Shown piece after piece: positions 52,729 through 64,000 of a stretch of DNA of 64,000 nt (positions are counted from its first letter, which is position 1; each line of letters starts with the position of its first letter). Under the pieces are notes generated by a model, which had not been told where the DNA came from, ran no database searches, and saw nothing but the letters and a program-made list of their open reading frames with translations. The position numbers and the translations under genes were made by a program. This stretch comes from Adiantum capillus-veneris. Its lineage: Eukaryota; Streptophyta; Polypodiopsida; Polypodiales; Pteridaceae. The stretch spans positions 67,630,370 to 67,694,369 of the forward strand of contig CM043952.1 of NCBI GenBank assembly GCA_014529385.2. The letters run 5' to 3'.

Positions 52729-53349
52729 CTAAGGCTTTTGCCCCTTGAAAGCACCATCGGCGGGTAGGACATCTCCCATCTCATAGGCTTGGATGCCTAG
52801 CTTAGTGGCCAACTCTGTGGATATGAATTTGTGAGTAGAACTAGGGTCAAGGAGAATGGAAGCATCATGTTCTCTTACCTTTCCCCAAGCATGGCATAAA
52901 TAAGATCCTTTTTGATGAGCATCCTCTTCTTGAATTTCAACCAAGGTCGCTCTAGGAGGCTCATTACATGTATTCTTGTGGGGGCAACTATGATAGGCAT
53001 GCCCTTGCTCCCCGCACTTGAAACAACGGTTATCTTTTTGATAACGCTCTAGCTCTTTAGGAGAGAGTTTACTTTTGCCTTTATAAACTCCCTTCTCCTT
53101 AGCTTTGTTGTTGTTGGCGTTGCCTTTGGGAGACTTTTGGAATCTGTCCTTCCCCTTAGGCTCGTTACGGTCCTTGTTTTCCGTGGGCTTAAGATCTTTC
53201 TTAGCCTCTTGTTGGAAATTGATTCTTGTAGCCACCATGGTCTGGTGTATGATCACAAATATGGTGTGTGGCCTTTGGGAGTTAACATACTCCGCCATAT
53301 CCTTAGTTAAACCCGCACAAAATTGTTGTTTTTTCTCTCCAAAATCCAT
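52729..53349 (-). CDS. gag: Gag C-terminus with zinc knuckle, and protease start
   Basis: 206 codons. A basic Lys-rich stretch is followed by the CCHC knuckle CFKCGEQGHAYHSC and then the protease start ASILLDPSSTHKFISTELA, where the usual active-site DSGAT is DPSST. Loss of the Gly suggests an inactive protease. Confidence 0.85.
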   Translation of the reverse strand: MDFGEKKQQFCAGLTKDMAEYVNSQRPHTIFVIIHQTMVATRINFQQEAKKDLKPTENKDRNEPKGKDRFQKSPKGNANNNKAKEKGVYKGKSKLSPKELERYQKDNRCFKCGEQGHAYHSCPHKNTCNEPPRATLVEIQEEDAHQKGSYLCHAWGKVREHDASILLDPSSTHKFISTELATKLGIQAYEMGDVLPADGAFKGQKP

Positions 53350-53953
53350 CTTTGAGGTTTAAATCCCAAAACTTGTCTACATATTTGTGAATAGATTCAT
53401 AGGGAGAGAGCTTCAAGCTTCTCCATTCGGTGAGTACTTTGTCTTTGGCATCGGTAGCCAAAAACTGCTTCATGATGGAAGCTCTTAATGCTTTCAATGT
53501 TCGTGGAGCTTCACTATTTGCTTGTAGGCTAGACCACCATTGTCTGGTAGACTTTTGAAAATGCATGGCTACATGACGTAGCTTAGAGGACTCTGTGAAG
53601 CCCTCATCTCCAAACACCACATCACATTTTTGGATAAAGGCCAAGACTTTGTCCGTAGCACCAAAAGTGCCATCGTAGGTAAGGAAAGAGATGTTCTTTC
53701 CTCCCTCTTTGAATTTTTTGAGCCTAGACGACCTCTTCCAGGTAGCATAGGATTTCATATGGCCTCTTCTTTTAGGTGGTTCAAGAGTTGTACCATCACT
53801 TTCTTTAGAAGAGGAAGAGTATGCGGAGGATGGAGAAGAGGGTGACCTCTTTCTCATCTTTTTATTCCCTTGTTCCTCCTTGTCTGTACCATCACTTTCT
53901 TCAGAAGAGGAAGAGGATGATGAAGATGGAGAAGAGGGTGACCTCTTTCTCAC
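53303..53953 (-). CDS. gag: Gag capsid domain
   Basis: 216 codons. The N-terminus contains a repeated MRKRSPSSPSS...KESDGT block (two units), followed by the Retrotrans_gag pattern: ISFLTYDGTFGATDKVLAFI, AMHFQKSTRQWWSSL, SIMKQFLATDAKDKVLTEWR and YESIHKYVDKFWDL. The end overlaps the next frame by a frameshift. Confidence 0.85.
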   Translation of the reverse strand: MRKRSPSSPSSSSSSSSEESDGTDKEEQGNKKMRKRSPSSPSSAYSSSSKESDGTTLEPPKRRGHMKSYATWKRSSRLKKFKEGGKNISFLTYDGTFGATDKVLAFIQKCDVVFGDEGFTESSKLRHVAMHFQKSTRQWWSSLQANSEAPRTLKALRASIMKQFLATDAKDKVLTEWRSLKLSPYESIHKYVDKFWDLNLKDGFWREKTTILCGFN

Positions 53954-54126
53954 ATTTTTCTTCTCTTGTTTTCTCTCTTCCCTCTTTGAATTATGGTGTA
54001 GAGAAGTATGCGATGGTCTTATCCATTTAGGGGGTGTTGGAGAGCGTTTTTCCCACCATCTTCATGGAGCCATCTCTGTTGAGGTGGCTGGAGATTCACT
54101 TCTTTCTCATTCTTTTGGTGGGGGAT

Positions 54127-54518
54127 CTACCGTTGAAACTTGGGTTTCCTTTGGGATGGAGATGCCTCATCAAGTAGTAAGTTTTTGAGCCCTTCGTACG
54201 GATCCTCCTCTTCTTCCCTTATCGGAGAGAGTCCTCGTTTGGAAGTCTCACCAAGAGCTTTCCTAGGTACTCTCTCTTCTTGGTGGGGAGTTTGGAGAAT
54301 ACGATGGGTGCGGCTATAGCACTTCACCTTGGGAGGGATGGGTCGCCTAGGGCTTGTTGAAGCCTAGAAACAAGATAGTTTACAAGCATGGGGGAATCAT
54401 TAGTTGCTCTTTCATTAGCAAAATCAAAGCTATCAACATTCATTTCAGTGTCTTTTCCTTTGTCAACCATACTAGAAAATTTTAGGTGTAAATTTTTACT
54501 TGTACTTTGGCATTTCAA
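54127..54518 (-). pseudogene. gag: Gag N-terminal region, broken
   Basis: Two short frames (54518-54324 and 54327-54127) with a start at MKCQSTSKNLHLKF, a helical MLVNYLVSRLQQALGDPSLPR, and a basic second part, overlapping by a frame change. Position between PBS and capsid supports Gag N-terminus. Confidence 0.55.
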
Positions 54519-54869
54519 GTCCTAGTTGCTACTCCTCTTTACCTTCAAAGACAAGCACTCAAGCATCTATACCCGTGGCTTGAATATTTTTAATTGCAAG
54601 GAATAGAGGAGAGGGTTCAATAGAGCCAAGACAACACCAGTTCTTGTCAAGCTTCTTGAACCTCAATAATGGTTAATCCATAGCCAAGCCTTGTAGGACT
54701 CCATTATTAAGACCATAGCTCTCACCGGTATCTCCATTAAGTGCATAAAGCAAGCATGCTGCAAGGATGAAAAATCCCTATTATAATTACTCTTTTGCAA
54801 TTAATAACACCAACCATTATTAGCAAGCTAGAGGACCTCTTTTCTTGAGCAAGAAAAGAGAAACCAATA

Positions 54870-54881
54870 GCTCTGATACCA
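54870..54881 (-). promoter_or_regulatory. Primer-binding site, initiator-Met type
   Basis: On the minus strand TGGTATCAGAGC begins one base inside the LTR end. This is the standard plant iMet-tRNA primer site of chromoviruses and Copia elements. Confidence 0.95.
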
Positions 54882-54882
54882 A

Positions 54883-56429
54883 TGTAACATTTAATGCACT
54901 AGTAACTTGTGTGTAGTAGAAACTGATAACATAGTGAGAATTTCGTTAAGAACAAGTTCCTAATGAGAATAGAGAGAGTATTTAATTTGAGAAAGCAACA
55001 TAGCAATTTACACCTAGCTAATTTGGCATAGACAATACTTGAAAAGAGAAAGAAATAAAAAAATTGACAATAGTTGAGGACCGGATTTACATGGAGCCGG
55101 TCCCCCCTCCATAAAGGTTTTGTATCATAGATTCTCCCATCAAAGGAGACTTTTGTACAATACAATCTTTGTGTTCCTTAACAAAACTAGTTGGTGCAAT
55201 GAAGATGGAATCTTCATGCACCAAATTATTCTTGTAAAACACACCTAGTGTCCCTAGCCTCAATCCCAAGACCTCACACACCTTCAAAAATGGTGAAAGC
55301 TAGCAGGCCGGAATGAGGATAGATTGAGAGGAAGAATATGTATCTTACGAAATAAGTATTCTCCTCACATAATCACTCTAATAACATAGATTAGCTTAGT
55401 AATTAGCATAATAGAGGAGATGAGCATGCCATTGAAGCTTGGCTCTTGGTTGGATTTTCATTCCATAGCCAATAGCTGTTGGTGTAGGCCTCCATTTCTC
55501 AATGCTTGAAGAAGGAGATGTAGTTCTTCTTGCACACATGAGTTGTGTGAGTGTGTGTGTGTGTGTGTAGCATAAAAGATAAATTAAAATGCCAAACTCC
55601 CTCTCTCTTGGTCGACCCCTCTTGCTTTTGCTCATGCTGGCATCCTATTGGCTCCTGTAAAGCTTAGCCGATCACAAATTAGAAGCATAATTGTTATCCT
55701 TGTGATATGTGTCCCCCTTTCCACTTTTGTGAGAGATTTAGGTTAATTAATAATTCATCTAAAATCTCATTGGAACTTTTTATCTTCTGGCCAATAGGAA
55801 TCAGGCAAGCCATTGGGCTGCAGGATGCTCATTGACCCCTTGGTAGATTGTTCAATAGTATTCTAGGTAGCTTAATCTCTATTGGTTCTTTTATCAATAA
55901 TTTTTAAATTGATTAGACTAAATTTACTCTAGCCTAGTTCTCATTGGTTCACCTCTATGGCCATCCAAGAGGGGAGATTGGGAGCAACTAGCCTAGGAGC
56001 CTGACATGTGTCTAGTATTCCCTTTGTGTAAAGGGGGAGCTTTGGAGTGTGTATATTTATCTTTCATCCCCTACTAAAAGGGCTCACCCCCTCCTTCCTA
56101 GGGACGTGGGAAGAATTTTTAGTCTTCCCATGACCATCCAATTTTCCCCTTGCTTTGGCCATTAAACAATTGAGTTAATTTTTGGAACCTTAGCCTATGG
56201 AAGTCTTAATGGAGCCAACCTTAGGTCTTTTAAGCCCCATTGAATCACATTGCTCTTTTATAGAATGTCCCTTTGGATCCCTAGTTTTCCTCCTTTTGAT
56301 CCTTGCAAAGACCAGTCTAGCAGCCTTACCAATATTCTAGCTTTTACTCCCTTGGTACTTCCCCATATTACATGATCAGTTTAACATGAGAAAATAATTT
56401 GGGAGAATTAGATATTAATTTTTATGATA
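54883..56429 (-). repeat. Right LTR (5' LTR of the chromovirus)
   Basis: Plus-strand start tgtaacatttaatgc, end tttatgata, followed by the target duplication tttat. It matches the left LTR over its length. It contains a GT repeat near 55550. Confidence 0.93.
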
Positions 56430-58361
56430 TTTATATTTTGAACAAAACAATGGAGGCACATTGCACAGATTGGGATTTGAAGCTGATGTCAGCACTATGG
56501 GCTGATCGTGCTTCTTACAAAGTGGCTATTAATTGTGCACCATTCAAGATGGTATATGGCCAAGACGCAGTTATGCCATGGGAGTTTGTCATTCCTAGTC
56601 TTCGAGAAGTTTCACAAGAGAATTGTGATGGTAACCTTTTAATTGAGCGTTTATACGTCCTTGAGAGGTTAGATGAAGAGAGGCAAGTGGGGGTACAAAA
56701 TGTACTTGTGAAGAAAGATAGGAGAAATAAATGGTTTGATTGTCATTTAAAGAATAAGGATATCAAGGTTGGGGATGAAGTCCTTATGTATGGAGTATAT
56801 AATGAGAAGAAAAACTTGAAATTTGCTAGAAAAGGACCATATAGAGTATGCGAAATCACCCCACAAGGTACCATTCATGTGGAAACTCTTGATGGAGTTG
56901 AAACCATTAGATTCCTCAATATTATGGGAGTAAAATTAAAAGATACTATGATCCCTTAAGCCAAGAGGAGCTACATGCCATCCATTAGAAGAAGGCAGCC
57001 AAGGCACAAAAAGAATTGAAAAAGATACAAACTCAAGCTGAGGCTCAAGAGTGACAAAAACATATTAGGCACCAACGAGAGGCCAAACTTGGATTTACAC
57101 ATGCATCTTAAATGGAATTAGAGGACAGTTTGGTAGAGTCTAACCCACATCTATGATACCTTGTTGAGTTAAATAACACCTATGAAAAAAATCTTTATGA
57201 TGCTATATTGGATTGTACATGAACTAAACATAATCTGCTATCCTATGGAGTGTGGTGTGAGTTAGGAAGGCCATTTTTTCTGAGAGTACTATCCAAGTCA
57301 AGGGTATTAACAAGAAGAAAACTGTTGTCTTCAAAATCTTGCACACTTTTGTCACTTATGACAACGGGGTCGTGTTTCAAAGCTTTTTGGTCATGCTTGT
57401 TGGTGATATGGAGGGCAACATAAAACTAGGATGTAAGTGGATGTCTGCAACCAAGTGTACTATTGATTGGGGAACTGGGAGTATCACAACACAGAAATGA
57501 ACTCTTATCCCCTTCACTCAAGCGACAGTCTCTGAGTTTTCACCTCCTGAGAAAGCACAAAACAAAACATTGTAGATCCAAGAGGATGAAACATTTGTAC
57601 TTTTCACACAACCCTCTGGAGCTTCAACTCTCATGGCTAAAACAAAGCCTTGAGGCACCCATGAATCAACGTGATTTGACAAGGGAAGCATACAAATGGA
57701 TCCTTAAAGCTTTGTTAACAACCACTATCAATGCTCAATTTGGTTTAAAATAGAAGCCTTATAAGAGACACCCCACTCGGCCCAAGAAATGTGAGAAACT
57801 GTTGCATTGGATTCCTAAAAAACTATTGAAAGCCCAAGGCTACTATGATGGAAATGATCAAAATTGTGTACCTAAACGTAAACTGTGTTCTTCCCTATCA
57901 CCTACAAATCCATGTGAGTCAAATCCTATAACTATGAAGCCAATTGAAGATCGTAGAAAGGCAAAAATCATGGAATACTACACACTTGTTCTAGAGCTAG
58001 TTTGGGTATTAAAGCAAGAATGATTTGTATCACGTAGCTTAGGAATAAGGAATCCAAATGAGGCTTCTTGTTCTTCATGTAGTTCATCCACAAAAATACA
58101 AGCTCCTACACAACCTCCACTTACCACTAAAATTATCTACAAAAACAAGAAAGAATTAGCACCTCCCATTGTGAATTCATAACTTAAAGTAGTGCAAGTA
58201 AGATCATGGAAGAGTACCTTACCACCCTTGCAACTTGATGAAGTGCCTAGGGTGGCGGAAAACTATTGGTCACAGTTTCACCCATTACAACTTGAAACAA
58301 GTGGTTTCAAAAGGTGACAAAATCTTTCCAAAAGGTATGATCTACCCAAGGAAGGGGGGAA
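56430..58361 (+). mobile_element. pol: Host Tat-like element, piece 3: integrase end and 3' region
   Basis: Resumes the integrase: WDLKLMSALWADRASYKVA, APFKMVYGQDAVMPWEFVIP, then the C-terminal module (KFARKGPYRVCEITPQGTIHVETLDG) in frame 56399-56959. From about 57199 a decayed post-integrase protease-like domain follows (ILDCT, stop, HNLLSYGVW ... KLGCKWMSATKCTIDW). A Trp-Ile-Pro-Lys motif at 57805-57840 (LLHWIPKKLLKAQ) matches the tail of the other two Tat elements. A polypurine tract (aaggaagggggga, 58348-58360) ends the piece. Confidence 0.75.
57199..57495 (+). pseudogene. Third copy of the post-integrase protease-like domain
   Basis: Aligned with the complete element, DSGAQTNLLSLSLYRQL corresponds here to DCT, stop, TKHNLLSYGVWCEL, and the C-terminal LLGQPWQKQYNAMIDW to KLGCKWMSATKCTIDW; the strand-forming middle (FKILHTFVTYDNGVVFQSFLVM) is also alignable. 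The active site is lost. Confidence 0.55.
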
Positions 58362-59649
58362 TGTTTACTAACATCCATCATTTTCTTGCTTCCCTCTTAA
58401 CCTTCCTCCCACACCTCTTAAATTCCCAATCTTAGGGAATGTATATATATAGCCCTATACTAAAACAAGAAAAAAGGAAAGAGTAAAAGAACAAGAGCCA
58501 ACAAACAAAAAGCTAGAAACCTACAAGATCTTGTCCATAAACCAAAACTCATAAAGACACATCATGCACAATGACACAACCCTTATGATATTTGAAAACT
58601 AACCAAAATCTATTTGTGTGTACATATATAGTTAGTACGCCAGAGTCATCCACTCTTACCTTGGGTGAGAGGTACTCTCTTTACTTTTCTCAAGTGTTTC
58701 ACATGGTCTACCCTATGAGAGGTACTCTCTTTACTTCTTTCAAGTGTTTCACATGGTCTACCCTCTTTACCCTCTGAATGGGATTTGGTAGATAACATTG
58801 GTGTGTGGTTTTTTTTTTTTTTTTAAAGAATTAAAATGGCTGATACATCTCTTGACCATGATTGACCCCTACTCAGTATATAACGTCTCTCCAATTGCAC
58901 ACGCTTATTCTTTTAAGCAAGATGACAATCCTAGTGAACCAATTGCATCTTATGATGAGTAATATTTATAGATCTCACGGATGGGATGCATGGTCTCACT
59001 GAGGATGAGTTTATTTATCTTGACAACAATGAGGATAGAAGTATAGTCTTAGGACTACCAACCAATATATACAATATCCTATTTCCTTGACCCTATAGAG
59101 TGATTCAATAGATATGTTAGTGTTGTTTTGATTTTTGTTCAATAAGGGTTAGTGCCTCTTCCCTCCCATGTGCCTCCTAGAGGTGTGTACATGAACGTAT
59201 TACGATAGCTTGTCTTTTTAACATCAAGCATGTTATTCTAGTTCACTCATTGAATCAAGCATGATGGCCGGCACAAACAAGTGTTTCTAGTCCATTATCA
59301 TTGCTTGTTGTCTTTTCTAGCATCCATGATTGTCTGCTTTAATTGTGACTAGTAGAAAAGTATTCAACACATTTTCTTAGTATTAGACATTAGATTCAAT
59401 ATAATTTTTTGTCATAGTCCCTTGTCTAGGTTTATTAATCAAGAATTCTTGCTAACCTAGTTTGACCAAGTTAGAGAGTTAGAGAGATCTTATCTTAATA
59501 CCATAGGAGACACCTTTCTAATTTTCAATGGTTATTTTAGTATCTTAATCTAATATTATGAAGCATTGTATGCAATGTGCTAGTTCTTTTTCCTAGTGGG
59601 ATTAATCCCTCTTGACCTTTAACTTCAGTATTATAAAAGGAGTCTGACT
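58362..59649. other. Possible 3' LTR of the host element and spacer
   Basis: TGTTTACTAAC directly follows a polypurine tract at 58348-58360, and a TATA-like gtatatatatagccc lies about 80 bp inside. No second LTR copy is present in the window, so the far end cannot be set. The rest holds a 17-T run near 58810 and no gene. Confidence 0.4.
58667..58766. repeat. Tandem duplication, 50-bp unit
   Basis: gagaggtactctctttactt through 'cacatggtctaccct' occurs at 58667-58716 and 58717-58766 with few differences. Confidence 0.9.
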
Positions 59650-61260
59650 GTTGTGATGAGCCTTGGGAGGGTGACATTGTCAAAATGACCCCCCAAAATT
59701 ACACAATTGAAATTCAATGAAAGAAAAATTATAATGGAATATGGCTATAACACTGACTGTAAAGGAAATGAAATAACAATAGTGGGAATTTCCTTTAAGA
59801 GAATTCTTAAAGAGCATAAGAAAAGTAATTGACTAAATCGTAGCAAAATAAACATTACACCTAATTAGCTTGGCATGAACAATACTTGTAAAAGAGAGAG
59901 AGAAAGGATAGAGAAATTGACAACAACTGAGGACCGGATTTATGTGGATCCAATCCTCCCTCCAAAAGGCTTTTGTATTATAGATTCCCCCATAAAGAGA
60001 GACTTGATACAATACAAGATTGTGTTCCTTGAGACCTCATTGGTGCAATGAAAATGGTAGACTTCATACAACAAAATTATTCCCTTAATTAACTTGCAAA
60101 AGAATTAACATATTGTTGGCCTCAATCCCAAGACCTCAAACACCTTCAAAGGTGGATAGAGCTAGCAGGGAGTGAGGGAAGGGAAGAGGAAGAAGAAGTA
60201 ACATACAAGAAAGAAATCGTCTCCTCACTTGTACTCTTGTAGCTTAGCATAGCATAGTAGCATAGTAATGGAGATGAAGAAGATGTAAAGATTGCACTTT
60301 GGAGCATGGATCTTGGTTGGATTTTCATTCCATAGCCAAGAGTTGTTGGTGTAGGCTCTCAAATTCTCTAGCTTGGAGAAGGAGATGGAGTTCTTTCTCA
60401 ACACACTATGAGAACGAGAGAGAGTATGAGAGGGAGTATATGGGCAAGCTACCCCCCTCCTTGCTTGGGTCAACCCCTTCTTCGAGCTCAAGGAATGAAT
60501 TGATTGGACCTCCCCTAGACTAGCCAATCACATGCATTGTGCATATCAAGCAACAATGGTAGCATTTGGACAAGTGTCCTCCTTTTCCCTTTGAGAGAGG
60601 GCTTGAATAATGCTTAGATAATTATTTAATTGGACTCCTTGGACATATTTAAGGGCTATCCAATAGGCTTTAAGAACTACATGAGGGCAGCATGTGTAGA
60701 TGATTGACATGTGTCCTTGTTGATTCTTAATTCATAGCTTGACTTGAGTGTGTGTGTGAGTATTATCTCTCTTGCTCCTACTTCTAGGGCTCGCCCCCCC
60801 TTGTGTAGGGATCATGTTGACTTTAGCACCTCAAGCACCTTAGGAGTCAAGCATGACAAGCACCTCAATCACCTTAATCATCAAGCATGATGACAAGCAC
60901 CTCAAGAACCCTAGGTAGAAAGCACCTCAAGAACCTTAGTCAGCAAGCACGACAAGCATCTCAAGCTTGGGCAAGGTTCCCACCTCAAGGTTAGCCCTAG
61001 CTTTCTTAAGATCCTAGGTCTAAGGACTTTTAACACTAACCTTTTTAGGTCTTTAATGAAGCTAACCTTAAGGTCTCTTAAGCTCCATTATTTGGTCATT
61101 GCTCTTTGATAGACCATCTCTCTTTTGGACCCATGCTGAGATAGATATAAAAGCACATGTCTATATTCTAAATCTTGTTCTCATTTAATTTCCCACACTA
61201 AATGATTTGTTCAATATGAGAAAATCATTTGGGTTAGTTAGATATTAGATTTTATGACAT
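59650..61260 (-). repeat. LTR of a second chromovirus (left end approximate)
   Basis: Parts match the chromovirus LTRs at 45864 and 54883, for example 'gaggaccggattta', 'ggttggattttcattccatagccaa', 'agttgttggtgtaggc' and the terminus 'agatatta(g)attttatgaca'. The right end at 61260 is clear; the left end near 59650 (tgttgtgatgagcc) is a guess because the outer part has diverged. Confidence 0.7.
60830..60975. repeat. Minisatellite in the LTR
   Basis: About five imperfect units built on 'gacaagcacctcaagaacctta', roughly 30-40 bp each. Not present in the LTRs at 45.9 and 54.9 kb. Confidence 0.75.
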
Positions 61261-61731
61261 TACCTCTCTCTTGAAATCATAGTCGTCCTCAACTATGAGG
61301 TATAGAAGATAAAGTCTTAGTCATTAGTCTATGTTTCTTAGCAGGTAGAGGATCCTTTTCACCCTGTGACATCATTCTAGAATGGATGACTAGTCCATTT
61401 GGTGCTTGGGAGACATAGCTGCCACAAGCATGTCTGCTCTTTAGTCCATATCATACTTTCCAAAGTAGAGTGACAAATGCTAGTTGGTGTTTGAGAGACG
61501 TCGTCATCACAATCATGATTCTAACCATGCATACTACTCAAATTTTTGCACAATAAAAAGATAGGTCTAGTCTTATAAGACAGAAAAATTGTTCATTTTT
61601 AAAAAAACATTTACATTTTCTTACTCTAATGTAGCATTGTAAACATTGACAAGGTTCATACTATCCTTAAGCTGTGTTTCTCGCATCCATCTAGCATCTT
61701 CAAAAAGATAATTATTGAACTTAATAAGATA

Positions 61732-61920
61732 TCATTGGATAATCTTACCATGCCGTAGTACCTTCTCCTCATGTGCAAGGATAGCTTTGGGTTGTAGCAC
61801 CTCTTCTTGATCTTTGATCTCTGGGGGGTCTTCAATAATTGGGTTTATTTGTGGCTCTCCTTTGTAAGTCTTGAGTAAGCTCACATATAAAGCATTGTGT
61901 ATGAGCCAATGGTTGGGCAA
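61732..61920 (-). pseudogene. pol: Integrase C-terminal / chromodomain fragment
   Basis: 62 codons starting in the block after GPY/F (MPNHWLIHNALYVSLL), then PPEIKDQEEVLQPKAI and EEKVLRHGKIIQ, which leads into a chromodomain; KVLRHGK-type sequence is the usual first strand of the chromodomain. The rest of the domain is out of frame downstream. Confidence 0.75.
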
Positions 61921-62770
61921 CTTGAAATTTGAAAAGGACCATAGTATCCTTTTGCTAATTTAGCATATACTTTTGGTGACCCGTAGGATTTTTGCTCGTA
62001 GTTTGCCTCAATCGAGCCTTGCAAAAGTTTAGTAAGACCCAATCAATTTCTTTTGAACGTTAAGGCCCTTTTGTGCTTGTTAGCAACAACTATTTTCCTT
62101 TGTTGGGAGATGGATATAGCCTCCTTAATTGTTTGGAAATATTCTTGTAGGTCTCGGCTATACTCATCGCAGCAGCAGTGAAGATCTTCCCATGTACCTT
62201 AAGTAGCAAGGGAATTTTTGGTCTTCCCTCAATGATTTGAAAAGGTGCCTTTCCTGAACTAGTGTGGACGAGTGTTATTTTACGCACACTCTACAAGTGG
62301 TAGATACTTCTTCCATTGTGATCATTGAACTACTTCTGTGACATAAGTGTTTAGTAGATCAAGAATTTTAAGGTTAGCTATCTCACTTTGGCCATCCATT
62401 TGTGGTGATAGGCCGAAGAGAAGTTCAACCTTGTACCTAGATTTTCAAAGAGACCTTTCCAAAATTTACTGGTCATTCTAGGATCTCTATCTGACACGAT
62501 GGATGTTGGAAATCCATGGTGTTTGAAAATATGGATATGAAGCGGGTTGCCATTTGGTGTGACTTAATAGTCTTTTTGATAGGAATAAAGTGTGCTTGCT
62601 TGCTGTACCTATCAACTATTGTCCATATTCCCGTATTTTATGGAGAGACTTGGGTAATTCAAAGATAAAATCCATGGATATACTCTCTTATGGTGATTAG
62701 GAATAGGCAATGGCTGGAGTAATTGAGGTTGATTCCCTCTATCATACTTTGTCTTTTGGCATATCACACA

Positions 62771-63239
62771 CTATGAAACATACTCTTGTATGTCCACTTT
62801 CATGGTGGGCCAATAAAAATACGTCTCTACTCCTTGAAGAGTAGGTTGAATCCCTCTATGCCCCGCATAGGGAGGAGCATGGGATTCATACATCAATTTC
62901 TCACAAAGGGAGTGGGTAATACATAGCCTATTTCCATGGAGAAGATAACCATCTTGCAAGGTGAATGGTTCCTCTTTCTTCCCTAAGGAAAGGACTAAAA
63001 TTATGTCCCTAAAATCAGGGTCAGTAGCATACTCATCTATCATGGAAGATAGATCATCATGAGTTTTTATAGACACTGCATTTTCCCTTGGTCGTTGTGA
63101 TACCATCGGCTACTTGATTATGATTACCAGCAACATGAGCAATATGAAGATTGATTTGTGAAAGAAAAATTTTCCACCTCATTTGTTTGTCAAACAGCTT
63201 GGTTTGCGTCATGAAGTAATTGAGACTTTGTTGATCCAT
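62771..63239 (-). pseudogene. pol: RNase H end and integrase H2C2 start
   Basis: 63239-63057 has DQQSLNYFM, KQMRWKIFLSQINLHIAHVAGNHNQVADG (RNase H end). 63106-62771 follows with FTLQDGYLLHGNRLCI and SHAPPYAGHRGIQPTLQGVE TYFYWPTMK, the first half of the H2C2 finger. A frame change joins them. Confidence 0.8.
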
Positions 63240-63741
63240 TCGTAAGATGAATGGATTCCCCAGTTGATAATGCTTTCGTAAGATGAATGGATTCCCCAGT
63301 AGATAGTGCTTTCATGTGTCTAGGGCATGTAGAAGAGCTAGTAGCTCTTTTTCGTATATGCTTTGACTTTCATATGCTATGGCACGCCCTTCTTGGAGAA
63401 AAATTGATCCAAGGCAATCTCCACAAGCATCACATTGGACCTCAAATGGATTTGAGAGGTCCAATAGTGTAAGCACTAATTGGGAGGTAAGATTTTCTTT
63501 AAGCTTATCAAAATCATTTTTCTCTTTAGCAGTCCATGGATACTTAACGTTCTTTTTTGTTAAGTTGTGTAATGGTCCTGCTATTTGAGAGAAATTTTTC
63601 TATGAAGCATCTATAGTATGCACACATACCAATAAAGCTTCGTAGCTCATGTAGATTCCTTGGGTTATGCCATCCTTTTATTACCTTGAACTTTGATGGA
63701 TCCATACGGATACCATCTTGAGAGATAATGTGACCTAAGTA

Positions 63742-63942
63742 CTAAATCTCTTGAAGGAAAAATTCACTCTTCTTTTGGTTAATGAAAAGTTTATTCTCCC
63801 TCAAATCTTGAAAGATCACCTGGAGATGTTTCTTATGCTCCTCGAGAGAATTGGAGTAGAGACAAGTGAGCTTGTGGTAGGGCCTAAAATCTTTCTCCAT
63901 TAAGCGGTTGAATGAGGCCGGAGCATTTGACAATATATTCAT
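63742..63942 (-). pseudogene. pol: Reverse transcriptase fragment
   Basis: 66 codons: SNAPASFNRLMEKDFRPYHK, then LYSNSLEEHKKHLQVIFQDL, RENKLFINQKKSEFFLQEI. The YxDD box between these blocks is missing, a short internal deletion. Continues out of frame beyond 63942. Confidence 0.8.
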
Positions 63943-64000
63943 AGAGTCCTAACGTTGTGCGAAAAGCACTGTTGTTGAAAGGTCAACCTTTCAACAACGC

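Larger units (their letters stand above)
45864..56429 (-). mobile_element. Minus-strand chromovirus (Ty3/gypsy), 10.6 kb
   Basis: LTRs at 45864-47408 and 54883-56429, an initiator-Met-type PBS next to the right LTR, and gag-protease-RT-RNase H-integrase-chromodomain in order on the minus strand. It interrupts the host element integrase: piece 2 ends at 45863 and piece 3 resumes at 56430. The flanking 5-mers tctat (45859-45863) and tttat (56430-56434) differ by one base and are probably the target duplication. Frames are broken in gag, RT and integrase, so the copy is dead. It carries two later insertions. Confidence 0.93.
61261..64000 (-). mobile_element. pol: Second chromovirus, 3' part, running off the window
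   Basis: Minus-strand remains in order: the polypurine region at 61261, integrase C-terminus with HNALYVSLLKTYKGEP (61920-61732), HGKIFTAAAMSIAETY (62287-62090), H2C2 start HAPPYAGHRGIQPTLQGVE (63106-62771), RNase H end (63239-63057), RNase H and RT thumb (about 63300-63720, mostly out of frame), and RT with NAPASFNRLMEKDFRP and KSEFFLQEI (63942-63742). The family is related to, but distinct from, the element at 45.9-56.4 kb. Heavily broken; the 5' half lies beyond 64000. Confidence 0.85.

Overview
The window is nuclear DNA from a land plant with a large, transposon-rich genome. The evidence is Ty3/gypsy elements of the plant Tat type and of the chromovirus type, plant-style primer-binding sites, short GT-AG introns, and very long (GA)n microsatellites. 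I cannot name the species; a fern or lycophyte is possible but is only a guess. No tRNA or rRNA gene and no CRISPR array was seen. Almost everything is transposon sequence; the main exception may be the first 4.7 kb.

Region 1 (1-4.7 kb). A short inverted repeat and a GT/GA microsatellite precede a reading frame that aligns to histone H3 from the N-terminal tail through the histone fold, but it carries three in-frame TAG codons. Next to it is a five-exon gene (906-3013). Its four GT-AG introns keep one open frame of 597 codons, joining a Ulp1/SENP-like C48 protease domain, an acidic linker and an FCP1/NIF-like HAD phosphatase domain. This is the most unusual gene in the window. A decayed minus-strand gene of unknown function converges on it.

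Region 2 (4.7-14.6 kb). This is mostly anonymous sequence with microsatellites and minisatellites. It holds a decayed coding region (8957-11949) that ends in a SWIM-type zinc finger and looks like a MULE-type transposase. Ulp1-like genes are known passengers of some plant MULEs, so regions 1 and 2 could be parts of one old element; this is inference.

Region 3 (14.65-23.26 kb). A truncated, mutated Tat-like retrotransposon, called copy 1 here. It belongs to the same family as the complete element described next.

Region 4 (about 23.3-58.4 kb) is a nest. An old Tat-like 'host' element (pieces at 24.27-25.28, 44.60-45.86 and 56.43-58.36 kb) was broken twice. The first break is a 19.3-kb Tat-family element (25278-44596) with LTRs of 974 and 1036 bp and the 5-bp target duplication CATGC. 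The second is a 10.6-kb minus-strand chromovirus (45864-56429) with LTRs of about 1.55 kb, an initiator-Met-type primer site and a near-perfect 5-bp target duplication. The chromovirus itself carries a 248-bp MITE-like insertion in RNase H and a 1.55-kb insertion beside one LTR.

The 19.3-kb element is unusual in several ways. It has two integrase-type H2C2 zinc fingers in tandem, a second retropepsin-like domain after integrase, a tail of repeated W-I-P-K motifs, and a conserved internal polypurine tract. It also has a 3' coding region of about 3.4 kb and nine copies of a 24-bp palindrome. The palindromes lie in two clusters, one before gag and one before the 3' coding region, mostly about 283 bp apart.

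Region 5 (58.4-64.0 kb). A possible LTR of the host element is followed by the 3' LTR and pol region of a second minus-strand chromovirus that runs off the right edge.
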